From Dyadobacter beijingensis DSM 21582 (lineage in GTDB: Bacteria; Bacteroidota; Bacteroidia; Cytophagales; Spirosomataceae), in NCBI RefSeq assembly GCF_000382205.1, contig NZ_KB907786.1, positions 744,001 to 808,000 on the forward strand: a DNA stretch of 64,000 nucleotides, written 5' to 3'. Shown piece by piece: positions 17,968 to 26,533 of the stretch. The notes under the pieces are model-generated. The model saw only the letters and a list, made by a program, of their open reading frames with translations. It had not been told where the DNA came from and searched no databases. The translations under genes were made by a program, and so were the position numbers. Within the stretch, counting starts at the first letter, position 1. The number at the start of each line of letters is the position of its first letter.

Positions 17968-20280
17968 CTAAAATTCCTCATGCCGCTTCACGGTCAGGAT
18001 CACCATTTTCGATGTGGGCGTGTTGCTCTTCTCTGCCACGCTCGTAATGGGTACCAGCACGTTGGTTTCTGGGAAATAGGTGGCTGTACACTGCTCGGGG
18101 ATCGGGTATTCCACTACGACAAATTTGTGCGCAACCCGCTCCACGCCTCCGTGATGGTTGTGCAGATCCACAAGGTCGCCGTTTTGAAGGCCGCGGTCGC
18201 GGATGTCCTTTTTATTCATCAAAATCACCCGCCGTTCGTTATAAATACCCCGGTAGCGGTCGTTCAGGCCGTACACGGTGGTATTGAACTGGTCGTGGCT
18301 ACGGATGGTCATCATCATCAGCTCATCTGCGCGCAATACCGGCATTTCGGGCGAGTCAATGTGAAAATGCGCCTTCCGGCTAGGCGTATCGAAGTTGCCG
18401 GCGCGGTTGCAATTGGGCAAATAGAAGCCGCCCGGCTGCCTGACCCGCTCATTGTAGTCGGCAAAACCGGGAATGGTGCGCTCAATATCGCTTCTGATCA
18501 GGTCATAGTCCGCGGCATATCGGTCCCAGTAAACCTTGCTGCGCGTGCCTAATGTCGCTTGGGCGAGCCTGCAAACGATCTCCGGCTCGCTCAGTAAATG
18601 TTCCGACACTGGTTCCAGCACGCCACGGGATAACTGTACCACGCCCATAGAATTCTCACACGACACAAAGCGGTTTTCACCATCGCGCATGTCCTGGTCG
18701 CTGCGGCCGAGGCAGGGAAGTATCAACGCTTCTTCGCCATGCACGAGGTGGCTGCGATTGAGTTTCGTCGACACGTGGACGGTAAGGCGGCATTTCTGCA
18801 AAGCTTCGGCGGTAAAGCGGGTGTCCGGCGTGGCCGAAAGAAAGTTACCGCCCATCGCGAAGAAAACCTTCGCTTCGCCCGCGTGCATCGCCTTGATGCA
18901 TTCTACCACATCATAACCGTGCTCCCGCGGCGGCGCGAAATGGAAGTTCTTTTCAATCGCATCGAGCAGCTTGTCCGTCGGGCGTTCGAAAATGCCCATC
19001 GTGCGGTCGCCCTGCACATTGCTATGCCCGCGCACGGGACAGGTGCCCGCGCCGGGCTTGCCGATACTGCCTTTGAGCAGGAGCAAATTCACGATTTCCT
19101 TGATCGTCGCCACGGCATTTTTGTGCTGCGTAAGTCCCATGGCCCAGCAGGCGATGATTTTGGTCTTACCCGCCAGTACGCGCGCCACTTCCTGCACCTG
19201 GGCGTACGGAACCCCAGCCTGCGCGGCGAGCTGTCCGGCATCGTAAGGTCTGAGGTCTTGGATAAAATCGGTGTAGCCCTGGGTGTTCCCGGCGATGAAT
19301 TTTTGGTCAAAAACAGTACCGGGGTGCTTTTCTTCCTCCTGCAACAGCAGCAGCTCGATCGCTTTCAGCAATGCCATGTCGCCGTTGATCTTCACGGGCA
19401 GGAAAATATCGGTCAATGCGGGTTTATAGCCCAGCACACCCGCCACGGTCTGCGGGTTATTGAAGCCCATCAGGCCGGTTTCGGGCAATGGGTTAATGGA
19501 AATGATCGTTGCGCCATTGGCCTTGGCTTTTTGCAATGCCGTGAGCATACGCGGGTGGTTCGTGCCGGGGTTTTGCCCAAGGATCATGATCACTTCGGCC
19601 TGGTAGAAATCATTCAGCGTCACCGAGCCCTTGCCGATCCCCAGCGATTCGCCAAGTGCCGTCCCGCTGCTCTCGTGGCACATATTGCTGCAATCGGGCA
19701 GGTTATTCGTGCCGAATTCGCGTACAAAAAGCTGGTAGAGGAACGCCGCCTCGTTGCTTGTTCGGCCCGAAGTGTAAAATACCGCCTCATGGGGCGAGCC
19801 AAGCCTGTTCAGCTCCGTTCCGATTTTATCGAATGCGGCTTCCCAGGTAATGGGCTGGTAATGCGTGCCGCCCGCCGGCAGGAACATCGGCTGCGCAATG
19901 CGGCCCTTTCCACCGATTTCGTAGTCGCTGAGCAGGCCTAGCTCCTGTACGGAGTTTTCGGAGAAAAAATCAGGGGTCAGTTTTTTGGCGGTCGCTTCTT
20001 CGGCTACGGCCCTTGCGCCGTTTTCGCAGTATTCGGCAATGCCCGAGCGTTCGTCGTCCGGATCGGGCCAGGCGCAGCTGGGGCAGTCGAAGCCGCCTTT
20101 TTTGTTGAGGTTGAAAAGCGCCTTCATACCGCGCTGGAAACCCGCCTCGCCGATGGCCATTTCCAATGCGGATACCACCGCAGGAATGCCGGCGGCGGCT
20201 TTTTTGATGTCGCCCTTTTTCAGGCCGGTCAGCTTTTCCGGGTTTTCGGCGCCGGGTATCGGAAGCGGGTTCTCGGACAT
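17968..20280 (-). CDS. FdhF/YdeP-family molybdopterin oxidoreductase
   Basis: The protein has 770 residues and no twin-arginine signal, so it is cytoplasmic. It belongs to the molybdopterin bis-MGD oxidoreductase fold, in the YdeP branch: an N-terminal CPSCAWPDPDD motif (Cys66, Cys69) replaces the usual four-cysteine iron-sulfur motif. Cys201 in NMCHESSGTAL aligns with the Mo-binding selenocysteine/cysteine of formate dehydrogenase H. Cofactor-binding blocks GQNPGTNHPRML and WAMGLTQHKN follow. The true substrate of this branch is uncertain; E. coli YdeP is linked to acid resistance. It is the last gene of a four-gene operon with the sulfurtransferase and nucleotide-attachment enzymes that mature it. 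Confidence 0.88.
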   Translation of the reverse strand: MSENPLPIPGAENPEKLTGLKKGDIKKAAAGIPAVVSALEMAIGEAGFQRGMKALFNLNKKGGFDCPSCAWPDPDDERSGIAEYCENGARAVAEEATAKKLTPDFFSENSVQELGLLSDYEIGGKGRIAQPMFLPAGGTHYQPITWEAAFDKIGTELNRLGSPHEAVFYTSGRTSNEAAFLYQLFVREFGTNNLPDCSNMCHESSGTALGESLGIGKGSVTLNDFYQAEVIMILGQNPGTNHPRMLTALQKAKANGATIISINPLPETGLMGFNNPQTVAGVLGYKPALTDIFLPVKINGDMALLKAIELLLLQEEEKHPGTVFDQKFIAGNTQGYTDFIQDLRPYDAGQLAAQAGVPYAQVQEVARVLAGKTKIIACWAMGLTQHKNAVATIKEIVNLLLLKGSIGKPGAGTCPVRGHSNVQGDRTMGIFERPTDKLLDAIEKNFHFAPPREHGYDVVECIKAMHAGEAKVFFAMGGNFLSATPDTRFTAEALQKCRLTVHVSTKLNRSHLVHGEEALILPCLGRSDQDMRDGENRFVSCENSMGVVQLSRGVLEPVSEHLLSEPEIVCRLAQATLGTRSKVYWDRYAADYDLIRSDIERTIPGFADYNERVRQPGGFYLPNCNRAGNFDTPSRKAHFHIDSPEMPVLRADELMMMTIRSHDQFNTTVYGLNDRYRGIYNERRVILMNKKDIRDRGLQNGDLVDLHNHHGGVERVAHKFVVVEYPIPEQCTATYFPETNVLVPITSVAEKSNTPTSKMVILTVKRHEEF

Positions 20281-20283
20281 GGC

Positions 20284-20649
20284 TCAGCAGGTTTGGTTAG
20301 GGTTATCGTAGTTGTCGGACTGGTCCTCGTGGGTGTTGTCCAGGCATTTGAAATCCTTTTCAATCAACAGGTATAACGAACTGCCGTTGCCGAGCGGCAT
20401 ATTTTCTTCAAAACCGACAGTACTATTCTCCGTCCAGCCGGTAAGCAGGCTTTCCGGCACATGCAGGGTGATTTTACTTTGCTCAAACACGGCATTCAAT
20501 GCGTTGTTAACCGTTTTTCGGACCGCATAGTCAAATTGCGATGCTCCGAAATCGGTCGTTTCTTCCAGGTAACCTTCCTGTTCGAGTTTCGCCACCTCGG
20601 GCTTCGAAAGACGGAACCGTACGGAGTTCCCGTGAATGCGGATTTTCAT
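20284..20649 (-). CDS. Small conserved protein of the molybdoenzyme operon (DUF7009-like)
   Basis: The protein has 121 residues. It starts MKIRIHGNSVRFRLSKPEV, followed by a short domain with SQFDYAVRK and a C-terminal tail rich in Asp and Asn. I believe it matches DUF7009, a small family that accompanies YdeP/FdhD genes in Bacteroidota, but this is from memory. It overlaps the fdhD stop by four bases (ATGA) and ends three bases before the oxidoreductase start, so translation is coupled. A role in maturation or as a small partner of the enzyme is inference. Confidence 0.8.
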   Translation of the reverse strand: MKIRIHGNSVRFRLSKPEVAKLEQEGYLEETTDFGASQFDYAVRKTVNNALNAVFEQSKITLHVPESLLTGWTENSTVGFEENMPLGNGSSLYLLIEKDFKCLDNTHEDQSDNYDNPNQTC

Positions 20650-21479
20650 ATGGATCGTATCCGGTGTTGACCGGTGTATATGTTGAATTTGTCCTTTTTT
20701 ACAAAACCTGCCAGCGTAATGCCGCTTTCTCCGGCCAGCTGTACCGCCAGGCTCGACGGTGCGCCAATGGCAGCCACGATCCGGATTCCGGCCATCGCCG
20801 CCTTCTGGATCAACTCAAAACTGGCCCTACCGCTAAGCAGCAGGACATGCTGGCTGAGCGGTAGGTTATCCGCGAGCAGTGCGGCGCCGATCAGCTTGTC
20901 CAAAGCATTATGCCTGCCTACGTCCTCCCGGAGCATGAGGAAATGCCCGTTCAGGTCGAAAAGCGCTGACGCATGCAAGCCTCCGGTGCTTTCAAATACC
21001 TGCTGATGCCGGCCGATCTGGTCTGCGAGTTGTTGTACAATGCTTTTTTCAACAACCAATTGATCTTCCCCGGCCGTAAATGCAGAGCGCGTCCGGATTG
21101 CGTCGATACTCGCTTTTCCACAAACGCCGCAGCTGGAAGTGGTATAAAAATTCCTTTCCAGCGAGCCGAGCAAAGGCTCGAAACCGTCGGCGCAGGTTAC
21201 CAATACCCGGTTTTCGTCCAAAACCGAATGCCGGATGCCCGCGATCTCGCTTTTGGAACGGATAATGCCTTCGGTAAACAGAAAGCCGGCGGCCAGTTCG
21301 GGATCGTTGCCCGGCGTGCGCATCGTCACCGAAATGCTCTTGCCTTGCCGCTTGCCGGAAGCCATGAATGCCAGTTGTATTTCGAGCGGTTCTTCAATCG
21401 CCAGGCAGTCTTCAACCTCCTTGGCACCATCGGCACCGACGCGGATGATTTTGTGGTATGTAATCGAACTGGTTTCCAT
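20646..21479 (-). CDS. fdhD: Formate dehydrogenase accessory sulfurtransferase FdhD
   Basis: The protein has 277 residues. FdhD passes sulfur from a cysteine desulfurase to the molybdenum cofactor and is needed for active formate-dehydrogenase-type enzymes. The catalytic loop CGVC (117-120, within TTSSCGVCGKASID) is intact. Flanking blocks MRTPGNDPELAAGFLFTEG and LREDVGRHNALDKLIGA are hallmarks of the family. Its position between mobA and the small partner gene ties it to the YdeP-type enzyme of the same operon. Confidence 0.95.
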   Translation of the reverse strand: METSSITYHKIIRVGADGAKEVEDCLAIEEPLEIQLAFMASGKRQGKSISVTMRTPGNDPELAAGFLFTEGIIRSKSEIAGIRHSVLDENRVLVTCADGFEPLLGSLERNFYTTSSCGVCGKASIDAIRTRSAFTAGEDQLVVEKSIVQQLADQIGRHQQVFESTGGLHASALFDLNGHFLMLREDVGRHNALDKLIGAALLADNLPLSQHVLLLSGRASFELIQKAAMAGIRIVAAIGAPSSLAVQLAGESGITLAGFVKKDKFNIYTGQHRIRSI

Positions 21480-21480
21480 T

Positions 21481-22074
21481 TCAAATATCGTTATGCAGGT
21501 CCAGCGCCCGTTTTGCTGCCCTGAAAGCCTCCGGTGTATCTACGCTGGTCATCGTTTCGGCAGATGCCGGCTGGTATTTTCCGGCATTTTCAGTTTGCAG
21601 AAAACGCTGTAATGCCCGCTGGCCGGTCTTAAATCCCTCTTTCAATACCGTGCCCGCCGATTTGGAATACCATCCGAGCAGCGGCTCGTAAAAACCTTCC
21701 GCATTATAAAAGGCCGCGGCCGTCGAATCCTTCTCAACGGAATGCAGAAAATTGGCCAGCTCGCCGGTCGTGAGGTTGGGGTAATCGCAGCCTGCCACGA
21801 GGAAATCGTTGCCGGGATGGGTTGCAAATGCGGTGAGTAATGCCGTCATCGGGCCGGCACCGGCGAATGCAGGCAGGTCGGTGAGTTTTTCGTAGGTGGT
21901 ATGGAACGTTTGTGCCTGCTGCGCATTGCATCCCAGGATCACGCGCTCGCACAGGGGCGCGAGCAGGTCGCCAACGTGCTCGTACTGTGGTTTTTGATGG
22001 TAAACGAGTAAGCTTTTGTCCGTTCCCATTCGCGTGCTTTCGCCGCCGCAGATCACCAGTCCGTATAAGCTCAT
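21481..22074 (-). CDS. mobA: Molybdenum cofactor guanylyltransferase
   Basis: The protein has 197 residues. The nucleotide-binding start VICGGESTRMGTDKSLL matches the LAGGxSxRMGxDK motif of MobA, which adds GMP to molybdopterin to make the bis-MGD cofactor. A metal-binding Asp follows in VAGCDYPNLT. It is the first gene of the operon, with one base between its stop (21481) and the fdhD start (21479). The remaining Mo-cofactor genes (moaA-moeA) are not in the window. Confidence 0.88.
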   Translation of the reverse strand: MSLYGLVICGGESTRMGTDKSLLVYHQKPQYEHVGDLLAPLCERVILGCNAQQAQTFHTTYEKLTDLPAFAGAGPMTALLTAFATHPGNDFLVAGCDYPNLTTGELANFLHSVEKDSTAAAFYNAEGFYEPLLGWYSKSAGTVLKEGFKTGQRALQRFLQTENAGKYQPASAETMTSVDTPEAFRAAKRALDLHNDI

Positions 22075-22123
22075 AATGCAAGGTCGATGGTTTTAATCGG
22101 TCAAATATGCGTAACTTCCTTGT

Positions 22124-23167
22124 ATGGAAATGGGGGATGTAACAATATTAAAGAAAAAGCCGATCTATCCGGTGAGCCCGGAGCTGCGGAAATACCTGCG
22201 TTTTTACCAGCGCGACGCGCGCCTCCCGGTGGCTTACCACGATCTGCTGAATTTCTACGAGTCGTTTCCGCTGAGTGACAAGAACGGGAAGGACACGCTG
22301 TGGGAGAGCCCGCTTTACCCGCCGCACGAACTGGACAGGCTGCACGCCGGCCTCAAAAAGGTGTATGCCATGCTCAAAGCGAATGGTAACCTGCGCATTG
22401 TGGAGCATAAATACATCGATCGCATCGACTATTGCAAATTCGGCAACTCCAACCCCTTTCGCATCCGGATCGTGAACCGGCTGAACGATATTTACGATTA
22501 TTTCTACGTCAAGAAAGCTGACGCCTCGCGCATTTACGGGCTCGAACTGGAAGAAATTTTCTCGCCTAACCAGGTTAACTACATTGTTGACGGCGAAACG
22601 CTGATAGAGGAACACATTGCCGGCATTCCCGGAGACGAGTTCGCACGCACCCGCATGCGCGACCCCGATTATAACCCGACACGCATTGCCAAGGAGTTCG
22701 TGAAATTCAACGAGCGCTGCAAAATCACGTTGCTCGGGGACATGCGGTCCTACAACTTCGTGATGCAGATCACCCCGGATTTCGACGATTTCCAGTTCCG
22801 CCTCCGCGCGATCGACTTCGACCAGCAGTTTTATGAGGGGAATGTGAAAGTATATATGCCCCAGTTTTTCAAGGAAAACCTCCCATACGTCCAGCTCGCG
22901 ATGGAGCATTTGACCGATAAAACCGTCGTGCAATACCAGCAGGAGGAGCAATCTTCGATCATGTACCAGGCCAAAGCCGAGCGCTACCGCCTGCGCGACA
23001 TGCGGGATGTTTGTATTAAAGACAAAATTTCGACGGAGGAAAACATCCACCAGCTCCGCGAAGGCCTCGCCGCGCATTACGGCGATTCACATTACTACAA
23101 ATGCGAAACCATGACTGAGCTGATCGAGCTGAATATCAAGAATGTGATCCGGCAGATTATCGCGTAG
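22124..23167 (+). CDS. Uncharacterised protein with kinase-like active-site residues
   Basis: The protein has 347 residues, with no signal or membrane segment. I do not recognise a named family. In order it carries a basic strand with FYVKKAD (Lys130/131), an acidic helix GLELEE (141-144), a hinge-like IEEHIAGIPGDEF (161-173), GDMRSYNFVM with Asp206 and Asn211 at the D-x4-N spacing of protein-kinase catalytic loops, and AIDFDQQF with an Asp at 231 in the place of the DFG Asp. I infer an atypical kinase or aminoglycoside-phosphotransferase fold. There is no glycine-rich loop that I can identify. It is divergent from the molybdoenzyme operon across only 49 bases. Confidence 0.7.
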   Translation: MEMGDVTILKKKPIYPVSPELRKYLRFYQRDARLPVAYHDLLNFYESFPLSDKNGKDTLWESPLYPPHELDRLHAGLKKVYAMLKANGNLRIVEHKYIDRIDYCKFGNSNPFRIRIVNRLNDIYDYFYVKKADASRIYGLELEEIFSPNQVNYIVDGETLIEEHIAGIPGDEFARTRMRDPDYNPTRIAKEFVKFNERCKITLLGDMRSYNFVMQITPDFDDFQFRLRAIDFDQQFYEGNVKVYMPQFFKENLPYVQLAMEHLTDKTVVQYQQEEQSSIMYQAKAERYRLRDMRDVCIKDKISTEENIHQLREGLAAHYGDSHYYKCETMTELIELNIKNVIRQIIA

Positions 23168-23303
23168 TGAAAAGATTGGAAGTTGCGTAGCCGTTGGATA
23201 AATGCATAATATGAAATAACCGATATTGTATTGGGATATTTGAGTATACTGAGTAGATTGTAACTGTGTGAGACGCTAACAGTCAAATAGTTAACTATCC
23301 CTT

Positions 23304-24454
23304 ATGAAAGCATTACTACTCATCATTCTGATTTATGTTTCGTCTCATTCGATCGTGCGCGCGCAGTACTGCGGGTCAAACGGCATCCCGCTGACCAGCC
23401 AGGCGAATATCGATAATTTCGCGGCTAATTATCCGGGGTGCATTGTTGTCCAAGGCTACGTTTTTATCGCTGGAAACGACATTACGAACCTGAATGGGCT
23501 GTCGCAGGTGACGGACATTATGGGCGACCTTCAGATTTGGCAGAACCCCAATCTGACCAGTCTGACCGGCCTAAGCTCGTTGAAATACGTTGATAAGAAT
23601 ATCTCATTGATAATAACGCGGCCCTGACAAATCTGACCGGGCTGCCGAAACTGGATAAAGTCCGCCTGTTGGAAATCATCAATAACCCCAATTTTGCCAA
23701 TCTAACGGGTATGACGGGCATATCAGGCTATTCTATCGATGAGATCTACCTATCCGAAAATCCTTCACTTACTTCTTTGAACGGACTAGGCGCACTGACT
23801 TCCGTAAACAGACTCTATGTTTCAGACAACCCGGCTTTGAGCGATATTTCGGCACTTTCAAATCTGACTAATGTCAATGGAACCCTGCTTATTGCCTATA
23901 ACAATGTACTCAACTCGTTGAACGGGCTCAACAATGTCACCAGTGTTGGCGGCACGTTGTACCTGGCCAATTTCAAAGGCGCAAACTTCGCAGGACTAGG
24001 TTCACTTACCCAGGTAGGGAGCGATTTTTACTGCTGGGGTAACGCGGTAACCAATTTGACGGGATTAGAAAAACTGTCGTCGGTGGGGCGGGATGTAACG
24101 ATCTCCAATCACGCTAATTTGCAAAATCTAAGCGCCCTGAGCGGGCTCAAATCGGTGGGAAGGAATCTGGACGTTCGTCAAAATGCAAAGTTGGAAAGCC
24201 TGTCGGGTCTCGACAATATTAACACGTCTACCATGACACAGGTAATGATACTGGATTCGCCGTTGTTGTCGGATTGTTCAGTCAAAAGCATTTGCTCGTA
24301 CCTGCGGAGCACTAATATCAGAAACGTTCAGGGCTTTTCGGTCATGGAATCGTCTGTCTTGCCATCCAGGCCACTGGACACAAGTTCGCTTCGGAATGGG
24401 ACCTATCTGATTACGGTCGGAAAGGAAGTCTTTAAGGTAGCCGTGCAAAACTGA
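23304..24454 (+). pseudogene. Frameshifted secreted L-domain repeat protein with a short C-terminal sorting-like tail
   Basis: The first frame (23304-23627) gives a signal peptide ending VRA-Q and repeats such as LTSLTGLSSLKYV, then a TGA at 23625-23627. The second frame, open from about 23606 to 24454, continues the same repeat with IDNNAALTNLTGLPKLD and about eight more units of the type NPSLTSLNGLGALTSV. Loss of one base near 23605-23612 explains the switch. The joined product would be about 383 residues of receptor-L-domain-like repeats. Its tail DTSSLRNGTYLITVGKEVFK resembles the end of a T9SS sorting domain. The shift could be real decay or a sequencing error. Confidence 0.75.
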
Positions 24455-24466
24455 CGGCCTTTATCC

Positions 24467-24474
24467 GTACCTTT
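24467..24474 (+). promoter_or_regulatory. Candidate -7 box for mnmA
   Basis: TACCTTTG matches TAnnTTTG and lies 87 bases before the mnmA ATG, within the gap after the L-domain gene. Confidence 0.45.
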
Positions 24475-24561
24475 GCGGAACTGTGGCGCGGTTTTACGCT
24501 GTTACAGCTATTCAAATCAACCCAAAATCGGAAGGCATTCAACCTTCGGCAGATTATTACC

Positions 24562-25671
24562 ATGAGTAAACACGGACGCATTCTGGTCGCCATGAGCGGC
24601 GGCATCGACAGCTCGCTCGCGGCTGTCCTTCTCCACGAACAAGGTTACGAGGTCATCGGGATGACGATGAAAACCTGGGACTACGCCAGCAGCGGCGGCA
24701 CTAAGAAAGAAACGGGCTGCTGCTCGCTCGACTCCATTAACGACGCGCGCAATATCGCCGTCGAACTCGGTTTTCCGCATTATATACTGGACATCCGGGC
24801 CGAATTCGGCGATTACGTGATCGACCATTTCACCGGCGAATACCTGGAAGGCCGCACGCCGAACCCGTGCGTGCTCTGCAATACCCACATCAAATGGGAC
24901 GCGCTCCTGCGTCGCGCCGACCGCCTGGATTGCGAATTCATCGCTACCGGGCACTATGCGAATATGCAGTTCAACAACGGCCGGCATTATGTTTCCAAAG
25001 GCATTGACGCCTGGAAGGACCAAAGTTATGTGCTGTGGGGTGTTTCGCAGGAAAGCCTCGCGCGCACGAAGCTGCCGCTGGGTTATTTGCACAAAACGGA
25101 AATCCGTGAAATGGCGCGGCAAAGAGGTTTTATCGATCTCGTAAACAAATCGGAAAGCTACGAAATATGCTTTGTGCCGGACAACGACTACCGGGGCTTC
25201 CTGAAACGCCGCATTCCGGGCCTGGAAGCGGAAGTGGCAGGCGGGAACTTTATCTACGCCGATGGAACGGTTGTCGGCACCCATGAAGGTTATCCGTTCT
25301 ACACAGTCGGTCAGCGTAAAGGACTGGGGATTGCATTAGGCCGCCCCGTTTTCGTGACGGAAATCCGGAAGGACACCAACGAAGTAGTGCTCGGCGACAT
25401 GCCCGATCTCTTCCGCGACGGCATGAATGTCAGCAAGCTGAACCTGCAAAAATACGCATCCATCGACCAACCGCTCGAAACCGTCACCAAAGTGCGTTAC
25501 AAGCACGACGGCACCCCGGCGATCATCGAACAAACCGGCCCTGACCAGATCGTGGCCCGTTTCCACGACGGCGTCAACGGTATCGCTCCGGGACAGGCTG
25601 CGGTGTTCTATGAAGGTGACGACGTAGTAGGCGGCGGCTGGATCATGAAGAGCTTCCGGCAGGAACCATAA
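24562..25671 (+). CDS. mnmA: tRNA-specific 2-thiouridylase
   Basis: The protein has 369 residues. MnmA thiolates the wobble uridine (U34) of tRNA-Lys, -Glu and -Gln using ATP and a relayed sulfur. The PP-loop is AMSGGIDSSLAA near residue 11. The first catalytic Cys lies in TPNPCVLCN and the second in SYEICFVPDN. The YTVGQRKGLGIA block and C-terminal beta-barrel are standard. The ATG at 24562 gives the canonical start, and the gene is monocistronic with a terminator behind. Confidence 0.96.
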   Translation: MSKHGRILVAMSGGIDSSLAAVLLHEQGYEVIGMTMKTWDYASSGGTKKETGCCSLDSINDARNIAVELGFPHYILDIRAEFGDYVIDHFTGEYLEGRTPNPCVLCNTHIKWDALLRRADRLDCEFIATGHYANMQFNNGRHYVSKGIDAWKDQSYVLWGVSQESLARTKLPLGYLHKTEIREMARQRGFIDLVNKSESYEICFVPDNDYRGFLKRRIPGLEAEVAGGNFIYADGTVVGTHEGYPFYTVGQRKGLGIALGRPVFVTEIRKDTNEVVLGDMPDLFRDGMNVSKLNLQKYASIDQPLETVTKVRYKHDGTPAIIEQTGPDQIVARFHDGVNGIAPGQAAVFYEGDDVVGGGWIMKSFRQEP

Positions 25672-25674
25672 AAG

Positions 25675-25731
25675 AAAAACACCCGAGGTGCTTAGAGGAG
25701 TTGCAATCCAATGCCGGTTCGGGTGTTTTTT
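25675..25731. terminator. Terminator between mnmA and rlmB
   Basis: AAAAACACCCGA pairs with TCGGGTGTTTTT around a loop of about 32 bases. It sits just after the mnmA stop and upstream of the convergent rlmB stop, and can work in both directions. Confidence 0.75.
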
Positions 25732-25762
25732 AAATTTAAGAAGATTCTCCTAAATTCCTATT

Positions 25763-26533
25763 CTATTTAATCCGCTGCCGCACAGCCTCGTACAGCACAA
25801 TCGAGCTCGCTACGGATACGTTCAGTGATTCCACTTGCCCGTTCAGCGGGATTCTGGCGCCGCTGTCGGAGAGGTCGATGAATTCTTTGGAAATACCGTC
25901 TTCTTCCGAACCCATAATGATGACCGTCGGGATAGTGAAGTCGATGTCGTAGAGGGATTTATCGGTTTTTTCGGTACAGGCGATGATTTGCAGGCCGCTG
26001 TTTCTAAGGTACATGAGTGTTTCCCAGAGGTTCGGCTCGCGGCATACGGGCAGGAAGTTCAATGCGCCGGATGAGGTTTTCATCGCATCTGCATTGATCT
26101 GCGCGCCGCCTTTCGTAGGCACGATGATGGCTTGCACCCCTGCGCATTCGGCCGTACGTGCGATCGCGCCGAAGTTGCGCACGTCCGTCACGCGGTCGAG
26201 CAGGAGCAGGAGCGGGGTTTTGCCGTCTTCGTACACCTGCGTGAGCACGTTGTGCAGCGGCATATACTGGATCTGCGATACAAATGCGATGACGCCCTGG
26301 TGGTTTTTGCGGGTCACCCGGTTCAGTTTTTCAACCGGTACGCGCTGGTAGGGGACGCCCAATTCCTTGGCGAGTTTTTCAATTTCCGCAAGCCCGAGCT
26401 CGCGCTGAATGAACAGACGTTCGATTTCTTTCCCCGAACGAAGGGTTTCGAGTACCGACTGCGTACCAAAAACCATATCGGCCTGGGACTGTCTGGGGGC
26501 TGGTTTTCTTACCGTATACTTCCGTTTCTCCAT
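25763..26533 (-). CDS. rlmB: 23S rRNA 2'-O-ribose methyltransferase, RlmB/TrmH family
   Basis: Taken from ATG 26533, the protein has 256 residues (MEKRKYTVRKPAP). The N-terminal substrate-binding domain begins VFGTQSVLETLRSG. The SPOUT methyltransferase domain has NFGAIARTAE, KTSSGALNFLPVC, IIMGSEEDGIS and SLNVSVASSIVLYE, the three classic motifs. RlmB methylates G2251 of 23S rRNA in E. coli. TrmH-family assignments within Bacteroidota are hard to resolve by eye, so the exact target is inferred. Its start overlaps the end of the upstream GWxTD gene by 25 bases, which suggests coupled expression. Confidence 0.88.
   Translation of the reverse strand: MEKRKYTVRKPAPRQSQADMVFGTQSVLETLRSGKEIERLFIQRELGLAEIEKLAKELGVPYQRVPVEKLNRVTRKNHQGVIAFVSQIQYMPLHNVLTQVYEDGKTPLLLLLDRVTDVRNFGAIARTAECAGVQAIIVPTKGGAQINADAMKTSSGALNFLPVCREPNLWETLMYLRNSGLQIIACTEKTDKSLYDIDFTIPTVIIMGSEEDGISKEFIDLSDSGARIPLNGQVESLNVSVASSIVLYEAVRQRIK

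Noticed and set aside
18739..19941. A 400-codon open frame on the plus strand opposite the molybdoenzyme gene
   Set aside because: The minus-strand oxidoreductase contains the Mo-site and cofactor blocks over this stretch. The plus frame is an antisense shadow.
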